From Liquidambar formosana (lineage: Eukaryota > Streptophyta > Magnoliopsida > Saxifragales > Altingiaceae): 64,000 nt of DNA. Positions 21,778-32,335 of the stretch are shown here, piece by piece. The notes below the pieces were generated by a model, which saw only the letters and a program-made list of their open reading frames with translations, ran no database searches and was not told the origin of the DNA. Made by a program: the position numbers and the translations under genes. Location of the stretch: NCBI GenBank assembly GCA_039720395.1, contig CM077820.1, positions 10,019,338 to 10,083,337 of the forward strand, read 5' to 3'. Every line of letters begins with the position of its first letter. The stretch's first letter is position 1.

Positions 21778-22275
21778 TGTTAAAAATATGGGTCATTGGG
21801 TTGTGACCCAAACCCATGGTCCGCCCACGTGTGGGTGATGGACCCAGTGGTTAAGTCCCCTATTCCATGAGGTTTCCTAATTGCACTTGGAAACCAACTC
21901 TTGCTAGGGTTTGGACTGTGAAATAGGGGCACATATATATTGAATGTCTCTCTTAGTGATAGAGACACACCACAACACAGAACACAGCAGCCTCCATTAT
22001 TCTCTCTCTAGTATTCTCTCTCTAGGATCACCATTGGCCTAGTGGACTTGGAAGCGTGGATTACGTGGGAGGACTCTAGTAGCAATCCCTACGGCTATCA
22101 CGACATTGAGGAGCATACACAGAGGTCAGACTCGCAGTGGAGGAGCAGCCATTCGTGCAGCGACGACGTGGAGCTTGTAACAACAACCGACAAACATCCT
22201 CGGGTCTCTTCCGCTTAAGGTATGTCCTTGGACCCGTTATTGATAACTATATGCAGTAGATATAGCGTATTTACA
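21778..22275 (+). repeat. 3' LTR of the copia element
   Basis: 498 bp, partner of 14216-14713, ending TTACA and followed by ACAGT. Confidence 0.96.
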
Positions 22276-22329
22276 ACAGTAAATAAAAAAGTGTGAAATT
22301 AAAATACAAGAAAATAAAAACCATTCAAT

Positions 22330-22680
22330 TTCATTAGAAAACAGATAGACCTGCAAGAAAACACAATCTTCCATGAGGAATCCCATTATCATCAACCCCA
22401 TTGAACATCTCCTACACTTGGCGAGCAAGCATTTGCCACCCAAATTGCTCCACACCTCATGCAACTCATTAGCCGAGGTAGACCCATTACCATCAAGCTC
22501 GTAAACTGCGAAGACGTCCTTCAAATTCTCCATCACTTCGTGAGAATTGAAGCAATTGGTGTTCAGTTTGGTGAATGCATTCAAATCGATTAACCTATCA
22601 CTGTCCTTGTCGATCTCTCACACCATCTTCTTCAAGTCCTTTTTGGTTTCGGTGTAGCCTATGTTTACTCAATAGATTCT
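22330..22680 (-). pseudogene. Calmodulin-like (EF-hand) gene fragment
   Basis: On the minus strand one frame reads two EF-hand loops: DKDSDRLIDLNAF (about 22588-22626) and then ELDGNGSTSANEL preceded by VMENLKDVF, as in the last half of plant calmodulin-like proteins. A stop lies just before the first loop (TGAGAGATC near 22615), and the conserved third part (ECRKMI-like) is only found after a frame change. No start or 5' part is seen. It begins 55 bp past the copia 3' LTR. It is best read as a captured or truncated copy rather than a working gene. Confidence 0.7.
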
Positions 22681-23066
22681 AGATTTTTGAGTAGACGTGT
22701 ACTTCTCTATTAAAGGGAAGGGTAAAAAGGGTTGGTATAGGGACACATAATAAGACACAAAGAGGGAGAGACGTATGAGTTTTTTTTATTATTTTTTGTT
22801 GCAAAAAAGATTTTTGAGTAGACGTGTACTTCTCTATTGAAGGGAAGGGTAAAAAGGGTTGGTATAGGGATACATAATGGGGGACGAAAAGGGAGAGAAG
22901 TATGAGTTTTTCTTATTATTTTTTGTTGAAAAAAACGAATGAGTTAATGGTGAAGGAAACATATGGGCTAATGGAATAGGATTGTAGAACTCTAATTAAA
23001 GTAGGGCATGGGGAAAGGAAACATATGGGCTAGTGGAATAGGATTGTAGAACTCTAATTAAAGTAG
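22681..23066. repeat. Two adjacent tandem duplications
   Basis: A 128-bp unit starting AGATTTTTGAGTAGACGTG is present at 22681-22808 and 22809-22935. A unit of about 60 bp around GGAAACATATGGGCTA is present at 22956-23005 and 23017-23066. Copies are over 90% identical by eye. Confidence 0.8.
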
Positions 23067-23335
23067 GTTTCTCCATTATTTAATTAATTATGTATCTTTT
23101 TTCTTTTTGTCTTTTGGATTACTTAAGGGTATTGATGTCATTACATTTTAAAATAAGGGTATTTTATAGAATCAAAAGTTTTTCTAGAATTCACCCTTTT
23201 ATAGGTAGTATTGATAGATAGATATATACGCTAAATTTTAGCCTTGGTCTCATGGAAAATTTAGAAGACTCCAGTTGTGGAAGCATTTTCCTACAATATA
23301 AATAGCATAATATTCCATGGCTTGTTCATAAGTTA

Positions 23336-23529
23336 AACTGAGTATCAGTTATGTTTCCATCAACACGTCTTGATATAAGTTATATCAGCACCATGCATTT
23401 GGGGTTGTACCCCTTGCATTGGTCCAATATACCTCATATCCTATTAATGCATAAAGTATAACTATCAATGCGGATGTTGATATAAGTTATATCAACACGT
23501 GTTTACCTAATCATCATCCAACTGAGTAT
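23336..23529. mobile_element. Foldback element, copy 2, with 10-bp target duplication and an empty paralogous site
   Basis: AACTGAGTAT at 23336-23345 recurs at 23520-23529, flanking 174 bp related to 13659-13850 and 51052-51182. The other module reads AACTGAGTAT once at about 51312-51321, without insert. Inner arms around CATGCATTTGGGGTTGTACC and TAATGCATAAAGTATAAC are inverted; GATATAAGTTATATC marks both ends. Confidence 0.65.
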
Positions 23530-25565
23530 TGTCATTTTCAAAGACCAAATATTTATAATTTTGTTAAAAAGATGTTATAAGAACTTAGGGTTTCGAATCC
23601 ACCACTAATCTTGTAAAAATGATCTTATTGTATCATGTTTCAAAATTCATTATTTGGTATAAGCATGACTCATTGCAGTAACAATCCCAATGACGTCATA
23701 AAAAAATATTCATATATTTGTAAATGGAGCATGACTCGTCAAAGATTAGCACGAATCATCTCATCTACTCTCCTCTAAACTAATATGTGGGCACGACTCG
23801 TCTTCTCTAAGCATAAACCATCTTAACCTTCAAATAAAGACAAAAAAAACCATTGCATAACTATTGCATTTAAAATCATAGAAATTAAACACAATTTGAA
23901 ATAAAAACACTAAAATCGATTGTATCAAAGTACAATCCTTCTAGTTATGCGATCCCCATACACAAATAACCAATCCAAAACACAATAAAATAAAATACAT
24001 ATTACTTGATTAGGGTTTCATCTATACCCTAAAGCAAAGAAATTGGCCGGAGTCCTCCCTATACACCCTTCTATCCATCCGTAAGCGACATGTGATAGTA
24101 TAGGTCTCCCTTGATCATAGCCATCCGTAAGCCACATGTATGCGCGCGTGTCATCCACGGATAGATGTGATCGACCGAGATAGTCCGAGATATCCCACAT
24201 ATGATCAGCCCTATATATATATATTACAAAACAACACTAACAACGGAACAGAAACTTCAGTTTTATATATATATATATTTTATGAAAACATGAAACAATG
24301 GAGACCTATACTATTCAATAGCCAACAATTAAGAAGGTAAAACTATAATCATTACCCTAGTACACAAGCATAATCATTACTATATATGAAACATGAAAAA
24401 TGCTTTGAATAAAAAACCAAACGATAAGTATGGCAACAACAATTTTAAAAAGGGTAGAACTTGTCTTTTCAATGCTAATCAGGTCAAATCGAAGCATATA
24501 CTTAATTCCAAATTATATTCATTGGCTTAAGTGGACCTAATTATCATCTTTTGGTGTAGATTCATCAATTCCCTGCAATAAATAAAAAAGATTTCAAACA
24601 CACCAAATTAAATATAATTTATTAACTAGAAAATATAAATTAGGAAGTAATTTCAGCTCAACATGTACACACAATTTTTTTTTTATTATATATTATACAA
24701 TGTTCAAGTTCATTAAGCTTTCTAATTAACCCATGTAACAAGCGTTAAGCCAATGACTCCCAAACTAGTTGGCTTTAGGGCACTAAGTATAGAATACCCT
24801 TCTGAGCTTACTTACTCAAGTTAAAAAGGCCACGAACCCAAACTAGTCGCACTTTTCTATTAAGTTTCTCATTGTTTAATGTGAACACGCACTGCTTAGT
24901 GAGGCAAGAGGTTTAGTTACTAAGTGAGTAGTATGATGCTAACATTTTTATTTATTTATTTATTTATTTTAGAGTAGTAGTGCCAAGGATACTTATTTTG
25001 CAGTTTATTTAACTCATCAAAGATTTTCAATAATTTGAATACTGATTTCAAGTTTATACACCCCACAAAATGTACAAATGTGATTGTACAATAAATAAGA
25101 TATACAAGTGATAAATTTTCTATGTAAGCATAAATGTAAAGGACTAAACTAGAATTGCTAATCCAGTGACTTGTGTTCAAAAGTTTAATTTCATCAATGA
25201 TACTAGTCAAAGATTTAGATTCCTTCAATAAACATTATTTGACTGCAAAATCCTGATCTCGAAGCATCCATCCAACGATTTTTTTCTTTTTGTTTATTTT
25301 TAACAAAGAAGATAAACTAAAACCAAAAGATATTAACACAACACCAAAATTCCCTCCTCCCAACCTAAAACATACATTGTCCACAATGTAAACAAAGAAA
25401 AACAAAGTAGTACAAATCATGGAGAGTACCTTTAAGTGCGAACCAAAAAAAAAAAAAAAAAACATACAAACTTTAATACCTACAAAATGGGTTACACACG
25501 GAAAACACACAAAACAAATAAAATAAAACGAAAACACAAAATTATATATATGTTTTATGGAGCCC
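23530..25565. other. Intergenic region, no gene seen
   Basis: AT-rich. 23530-23590 still matches the CYP704 flank at 51315-51380; beyond that it is unique here. A short duplication CATCCGTAAGC.ACATGT occurs near 24076 and 24122. TA runs lie at 24211-24222 and 24263-24278, and a poly-A run at 25446-25463. No protein family is recognised in the short frames. Confidence 0.55.
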
Positions 25566-26714
25566 AATCCATTTGGGCCTCCCACTCTAGCTAATGGGCA
25601 AATATTGGGCTCGTATTCCTCTAGCTAGGGATGGACATTTACGAACCTAACAAACTGAATATGTGTGGAAAAGACCCTTTTCACCTTATTCAAATTGTTT
25701 AATACCAAACCTATATTCATTTTTAGTTTCACAACATTTTTCATGTTTTCTGGACTTTGCATGAGCACACTGATTTTCACCACACGCTCGTTTTTACCTG
25801 CATTTTACCTGTTTTTGCTTCTGATAGTAGTGCTAACCCCGAGGGATTATCATATGAATAAGAGTCGCCACCTGGAAGAAGGGCCTAGGAACTATTTTTA
25901 TTAACCAAAGAAAGTACGGAGCTAAGGTACATGTTGGGAAGGTGTTAGGCACCTGACAATACCCGGTAATAAACTGGCCCTCATTTTGTATTCATTGACC
26001 ATTTTTAATATTTTAATTTAATTTAGATCACCCTAAACCATGCAATAATTAAAGATACACACACGTATGACAAATTAACATAATGAACTAATGAATAATA
26101 ATGAAGTGATAGAAACAAGGGGAGAAAATGATCACGTGTACAATTACAACAATAACAAAAGCAACAAACATGTGATAAACCAAAGAAAGACTATTAGCTA
26201 ACAAAAAACACCTCAAATTCAAAAGTCAAAAATGATGAGTAAATAAATAATAGTTTAAAATAGAAGTTGGCATGCGTAAGCTTTTAAGGTTACAAAACAA
26301 TAATGAATCTAACTAAATATTATAAAATAATAAAGGTAAGGTAATAAAATAATAGGAAGCAAGGAGTTGTTATACCCATAACAACAAACCTCTTGCAAAA
26401 AAGGTAGGTTGGTGTTCAAACTGTCCCTCAAGTCCACTGTTAACTCAGCGACGTCTCTTCTTTTGAGCTCAGCAAGCTTTTTTCCTTTCTTATTGGTCGA
26501 CTCTCTGTTATTTTCTCCCTATTCTTTCTCTCAGTATTCCCTCTCTATTCTCAGTATAACACTCCCTTCCCCTCTCTCGGAATTGTCTCTTCCTGAGCTC
26601 CTTAAAGCTCTCTCTATTTGTAGGGAAAACTCACAATGTAGGATCGCCACCCCTAACCTCACTCCTCACTCCTCACTCCACTCTTCATTATAAACGAGAC
26701 GTAGTACTTGCTAA

Positions 26715-26945
26715 AAGATTATCTTCCCCACAGAAGACTATCCCTGACAACTTCCCGACTATGATGGGAAGCTAACTGTCCTCTTCTTTATTTCTTTCCT
26801 CCACCTACCATCTCACTTCCTTTTTTACAGAAGATTATCTTCCCCACAACAAACTATCCCTAACAACCTCTCAATTGTGATGGAAAGCTGGCCATCTTCT
26901 TCTTTATTTCTTTACCCCACCTACCATCCCATTTCCTTTTCTTTC
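26715..26945 (+). repeat. Tandem repeat, two copies in the left arm
   Basis: A unit of about 115 bp (GAAGATTATCTTCCCCACA ... CACCTACCATC ... TTTCCTT) occurs twice. The same unit, inverted, occurs about four times in the other arm at 31090-31545. Confidence 0.7.
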
Positions 26946-27454
26946 TTTTTTTTCTTTTTTTTTATTTTCATTTCCTCCCCCGCCATACCTAACTCCCCAC
27001 CTTTTTTTTATATTTCCCCACATCCACCTAACTTCTCCTACCAACCACTTGCTTGCTTTGCTCACAAAAATAGACCTAAATTGACAATAAACATCACAAA
27101 CCTCATCATTGTGAACTCACCATCAAATATAGGGACAAAATGAGATGTCTACAGTTGCCCCTCTTTTGAATTCTTTCCACTTCGTGGGGAGGATTCAGAA
27201 CAAATCCATAAACTAACATTTTGTCCACATGCAAATCACATGCAATCATGCAATGTGTTAGGTCATGCCAGATGCATCCAGCTGCCTATGTACTCTGTGG
27301 AGATCCTTAACGTAGTTCGAAATGATCAAAGTGGGATCCTGTAGAAAATATCAAAAATGCATCATGCAATTTATTGGGTCGCGTCAGACGCATCCAGCTA
27401 CCTACATAATCTACAGAAATTAGACCCTCATGTAGTTCGAATAAATCAATACTC

Positions 27455-27830
27455 AATCAAGATAAAGAAATATCCCCGAAGAAAATCCTTAAAAACACTA
27501 GAACCCCGCAGCAATTCTAGGTGCAAATGTCCCATCAGGATATGACCGGTCCCGAAGCATCCCAATTAAAAATCATGTTTTTGATATCTTCACAGCAAAT
27601 CTCAAGAAATACTAGAACCTCACAGCAATTCTAGTTACAAATGTCCCATCGAGACACAACTAGTCCCGAAGTATCACAACCAGAAAATTCATATGTTTGT
27701 CCCATCAGGGTAAAGTGAGATCCCCGTAGCAAATCTCACTGAATACTAGAACCGTGCAGCAATTCTAGTAAATGTCCCGTTAGGATATGAGTGGTCTTGA
27801 AGCATCCTAGTCAAAAATTCATCTTTATTT
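27455..27830 (+). repeat. Tandem array of about 115-bp units around GCAGCAATTCTAG
   Basis: Three imperfect units share ACTAGAACC..GCAGCAATTCTAG and AATGTCCC(A/G)T(C/T).GG. The inverted counterpart is at 30320-30670. They resemble the subrepeats often found in gypsy LTRs. Confidence 0.65.
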
Positions 27831-29100
27831 TCTTTACTTTATAAAAACTAGATTGAATGCTCTTATTCATGATCATCAATTTTATGCAAAACTTGCTTTC
27901 ATATTTATTCATAAGGATGCCTCACACATACGTATGACCCATGTTGCACCAGCTTATTCCTTTATTTCTTATCTCTTGACATTTTTAAGCATGACTTGTT
28001 ACCACATACCTATGCTGTTACTTACCTGCACTGCCTTTGATAGGTGTGCCGCGTCAATTCTCTTCTTTTTTAAGTTGTGTGGACCCAGGGCATTTTGCTG
28101 AGACACACATTTTTCATTTGGACGATGTCCTTGGTTATACTATTGCTCCTTGCACTCGTAAGGTATGTATGTGCCCATGTCCTACATATCCTTCTTTTTT
28201 TTTCCTTTTTTTTTTCTTTACCTGCTACATGAATTGATTGCAAAAATGTGTATGCATGAATGAGAATTTAACGTCTCCCACCCTTATTACAACTAATGAT
28301 AGGCCAATCTGTAGAGATGATTCAACTTTTTGTTTTAAATTCTTAAAACACCTATTATTTTGGGATGTAACATTTCCTTTCTTTTTACCTGCTTTGAAAC
28401 ATGCACATTTGACTCATACTCTTGTTGCTTTTTGAATGCCTTTAACAATTTTGCACATGGGTCCCCTTTTTTATTCGAATGATTTGATATTCTTGTCTTA
28501 GCTTGCACCTTTTCTTTTTTTTAATGATTGAACTAGCATTATCACATAAGAAATAACCTCATTATTATTATTTATTATTTTAGTTTCTATTTTTTGGCAA
28601 AATGAAGGGTAATAATTGAGTCGGGACAAAGCATGTCACAAAACACCAAATGGACTCAAGAAAAGGTGATAGGACGTGCCATGTATATGCCAAAAAAGAC
28701 ATGCATATGCAAATCGCAAAAAATGCACGAATAGTGTGGCAACCACTACAGCAATGCTTTGGTTATTTATCCCCACTTTCATAAAAATAAAAAATTAAAA
28801 ATAAAATGATTTTCATAATGCGGACCCACGATTTGATTTTGACCAGCAAACCTATTTTCCTTCTATAAATAGGTATTCTAACCCTTTTATTTCTGTAATT
28901 CTTTCAAAGTATTATGGCTAATTCCTTCTCTCTTCTAGACATCAAAAGATGGCTTTTGTCTCCCAATTGTCAAGCAATTTAACAATTCGAGTCATTCCAC
29001 CTATCTTCTTTGATCCATTATTGTCAAGTTAAGGTTAATGAGAGTTTCCTTACGACAATCATTAAATAGAGATGTGCTTCACTATTGAAGAAGATCCCAA

Positions 29101-32100
29101 TATTTAATGATTGTTGTAAGGAAACTCTCATTAATCCTAACTTGACAATAATGGATCAAAGAAGATAGGTGGAGTGACTCGAGTTGTTGAACTGCTTGAC
29201 AATTGGGAGAACAAAAGCCATCTTTTGATGTCTAGAAGAGATAAGGAATTGGCCATAATACTTTGACAGAATTACAGAAATAAAAGGGTTGGAATACCTA
29301 TTTATAGAAGGAAAATAAGCTTGCTAGGTCAAGATCAAATCGTGGGTTTGCATAATGAAAATCATTTTTTTTATGAAAGTGGGGATAAATGACCAAAGCA
29401 CTGCTGTAGTGGTTGCCACACTATTCATGCATTTTATGCGTTTTGCATACGCATACCTTTTTTGGCATATACATGGCACGTTATGTCAACCTTTTCCTGA
29501 GTCTATTTAGTGTTTTATGACATGCCTTATCCCGATTCAATTATTACCCTTCATTTGTCAAAAAATAAAAACAAATAAAAAAATAATGAGCTTATTTCTC
29601 ATGTGATAATGCTAGTTCAATCATTAAAAAAAGGAAAAAGAAAACGTACAAGCTGAGACAAGAATATCAAATCATTCCGATAAAAAGGGGACCCATGTGC
29701 AAAATTGTCAAAGGCATTCAAAAGGCAACAAAAGCATAAGTCAAATGTGCATGTTCAAAAGCACGTAAAAAGAAAAGAAATGTTTAAGTACATCCCAAAA
29801 TAATAGGTGTTTTAAGAATTTAAAACAAAAATTTGAATCATTTCAACAGACTAGCCCATCGTTAGTTGTAATAAGGGTGGGAGACGTTAGATGTTCATTC
29901 ATGCATACGCATTTTTGCAACCAATTCATGTGATAGGTAAAGTAAAAAAAAGATATGCAAGACATGGGTACAAACCTTGCGAGTGCCAAGAGTAATAGGA
30001 TAACCTAGGACATCGTCCAAATGAAAAATGTGGGTCTCAGCAAAATGCCCTGATGGGGTCCACACAGCCTGAGAAAGAAGAGAATCGACGTGGCACGCCT
30101 ATTAAAGGCAGCACAAGTAACAGCACAATTATGTGGTAACAAGTCATGTTTAAAAAATGCCAAGAGATAAGAAATAAAGGAATAAGTTGGTGCAACATGG
30201 GTCATGCGTACGTGTGAGGCATCCCTAGGAATAAATATGCAAGCAAGTTTTGCATAAAACTGATGATCATGAATAAGAGTATCCAATCCAGTTTTCATAA
30301 AGAAAAGAAAATAAAGATGAATTTTTTACTAGGATGCTTCAAGACTAGTTACATCCTGACGAGACATTTACAAGAATTGCTACGAGGTTCTAGTATTCAG
30401 TGAGATTTGTTGCGGAGATCTCACTTTGCCCTGATGGGGCAAACATATGAATTTTCTGATTAGGATGCTTCGGGACCAATCATGTCCTGATGGGACACTT
30501 GTAACTAGAATCGCTGCGGGGTTCTATTATTTCTTGAGATTTGCTGTAGGGATCTCAAAAACATGATTTTTGACTGGGATGATTTGGGACCAGTCATGTC
30601 CTAACAAGACATTCGCATCTAGAATTGCTGCGGGTTCTAGTGCTTTTAAGGATTTGCTTCGGGAATCTCTCCTTATCTTGATTGAGCATTGATTTATTTG
30701 AATTACGTGAGAGTCTGATCTCTGCGGAATACGTAAGTAGCTCGATGCGTCTGGCACAACCAACACATTGCATGATTGCATGTGATTTGCATGTGGACAA
30801 AATGGTAGTTTATGGATTTCTTTCAAATCCTCCCTATGAAGTGGGAAGAATTTGAAAAAGAGGCAACTGCAGCCATCCCATTTTGTCCCTATATTTTGAT
30901 AGTGAGTTCCTGATGATGAGATCTGTGATGTTTATTATTAATTTAGGGTCTATTTTCTGTGAGCAAAGCAAGCAAGTGGGTTAGTAGGAGAAGTTAGGTG
31001 GATGTAGGGAAATATAAAAGAAAGGTGAGGAGTTATGTATGACGGGGGAGGAAATGAAAGGGAAAAAAAAAAGGAATGAAGTAGGATGGTAGGTGGGGAA
31101 AAGAAATAAAGAAGAGGACGGCCAGCTTCCCATCACGGCTGAGAGGTTGTGAGGGATGGTCTTCTGTGGAGAAGATAATCTTCTATAAAAAAAGGCAGTG
31201 GGATGGTAAGTAGAGGAAAGAAATAAGGAAGAGGACAGCCAGCTTCACATCACAGCCGAGATGTTGTCAAGGATGGCCTTCTATAAAGAAGATAATCTTG
31301 GTAAAAAATGAAGTGGGATGGTATGTGGAGGAAATAAATAAAGAAGAGGATCGCCAATTTCTCATCACAACCCAGAGGTTGTCAAAGATGGTCTTATGTA
31401 GGGAAGATAATCTTTTGTAAAAAAAGGAAGTGAGATGGTAGGTGGAGGAAAGAAATAAAGAAGAGGACAACCAGCTTCCCATCACAGCAAAGAGGTTGTC
31501 AGTGATAACTTTTATAGGGAAGATAATCTTCTGGCAAGCACTATGCCTTGTTTATAATGAAGAACAATGTAATAGATAGAGCTTTGAGGAGCACAAGGGG
31601 AGACTGATTCCAAGAGAGGGGAGGGGAAGTGTTATACTGCGAATAGAGAAGGAATACTAAGAGAAAGAATATAGAGAAAATAATAGAGAGTCGACCAGTA
31701 AGAAAAGGGTAAAAGCTTGCTGAGCTCAAAGGAAGAGACGTCGCCGAGTTACTAGGCATTGTCAGGTGCCTACACCTTCCCAGCATATATCTTAGCTCTG
31801 TACCTTCTCTACTTAATAAAAATGGTTCCTAGGGCCTTCCAGGTGGTGACTTTTATTCATATGCTAATCTCTCGTAGTTAGCACCACCATCAAAGCAAAA
31901 ACAGGTAAAATACAGGTAAAAGCGAGTGTGTGATATATAATGATAATATTGGTTGTTGAATTGTTAGTTATTCTCCCATTCATGTTTATCATGTTTTATG
32001 GAAAAAAAAAAAAAAAATTAAGATAGGTGAAGTTCCTGTTCCGTACATAACAACGGAAGAGGAGTTTCAACTATCTTATTTTATTTATTTTTTAAATAAA

Positions 32101-32335
32101 ACATGATAAACATGAATGGGAGAATAACTAACATTCAACAACTATTATTGTCATTACATACTAGTATATAGGCTAATAATTACTATACTATGCAAAGTCC
32201 ATAAAACATGAAAAATGTTGTGAAACCAAATGAATATAGGTTTGGTATTAAACAATTTAAACAAGGTGAAAAGGGTCTTCTTCACATGAATTCAGTTTGT
32301 TCGGTTCGTAAATGTCATCCCTACCTCCAGCCCAA
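29101..32335 (-). repeat. Right arm of the 6.7-kb inverted repeat
   Basis: Reverse complement of 25600-29069. Close to the centre, 29101-29140 mirrors 29030-29069 almost base for base. It carries about four copies of the 115-bp unit (31090-31545) and lacks the 450-bp block of the left arm; the deletion join is near 31750 (GACAATGCCTAGTAACTCGG in reverse). Confidence 0.8.
31090..31545 (-). repeat. Tandem repeat, about four copies in the right arm
   Basis: Units of about 110-120 bp, each with GGTAGGTGGAGGAAAGAAAT-like and GAAGATAATCTT words. The other arm has two units, so copy number changed after the inverted duplication formed. Confidence 0.7.

Larger units (their letters stand above)
14216..22275 (+). 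mobile_element. Full-length Ty1/copia LTR retrotransposon
   Basis: The element is 8060 bp with two 498-bp LTRs (TGTTAA to TTACA), a tRNA-iMet-type primer-binding site, one uninterrupted gag-pol frame and a purine tract before the 3' LTR. Flanks ACAGA (5') and ACAGT (3') match at four of five bases, consistent with a 5-bp target duplication. The LTRs differ at about six positions (near 14359, 14523, 14530 and three in 14690-14695), roughly 98.8% identity, so insertion was recent. The structure looks complete enough for autonomous function; activity is not shown. It sits in the upstream flank of the dead CYP704 type B gene, next to a calmodulin-like fragment. Unusual are the long untranslated regions: 1.8 kb before gag and 1.1 kb after pol. 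Confidence 0.97.
25600..29069 (+). repeat. Left arm of a 6.7-kb near-perfect inverted repeat (Tat/Ogre-LTR-like)
   Basis: The arm pairs with 29101-32335 in opposite orientation, about 85-90% identical by eye, around a 31-bp centre (29070-29100). It contains phrases typical of Ty3/gypsy Tat/Ogre long terminal repeats: GAGTCGCCACC near 25862, GGGAAGGTGTTAGGCACC near 25935 and GTCTACAGTTGCCCCTCTTT near 27148. About 450 bp (25975-26440) is missing from the other arm. No intact gene. Lineage assignment is from remembered family phrases and is tentative. Confidence 0.8.

Noticed and set aside
27440..27830. CRISPR-like array of spaced repeats
   Set aside because: The units are long, imperfect and contiguous, in plant retrotransposon DNA; CRISPR arrays do not occur in plant nuclear genomes.
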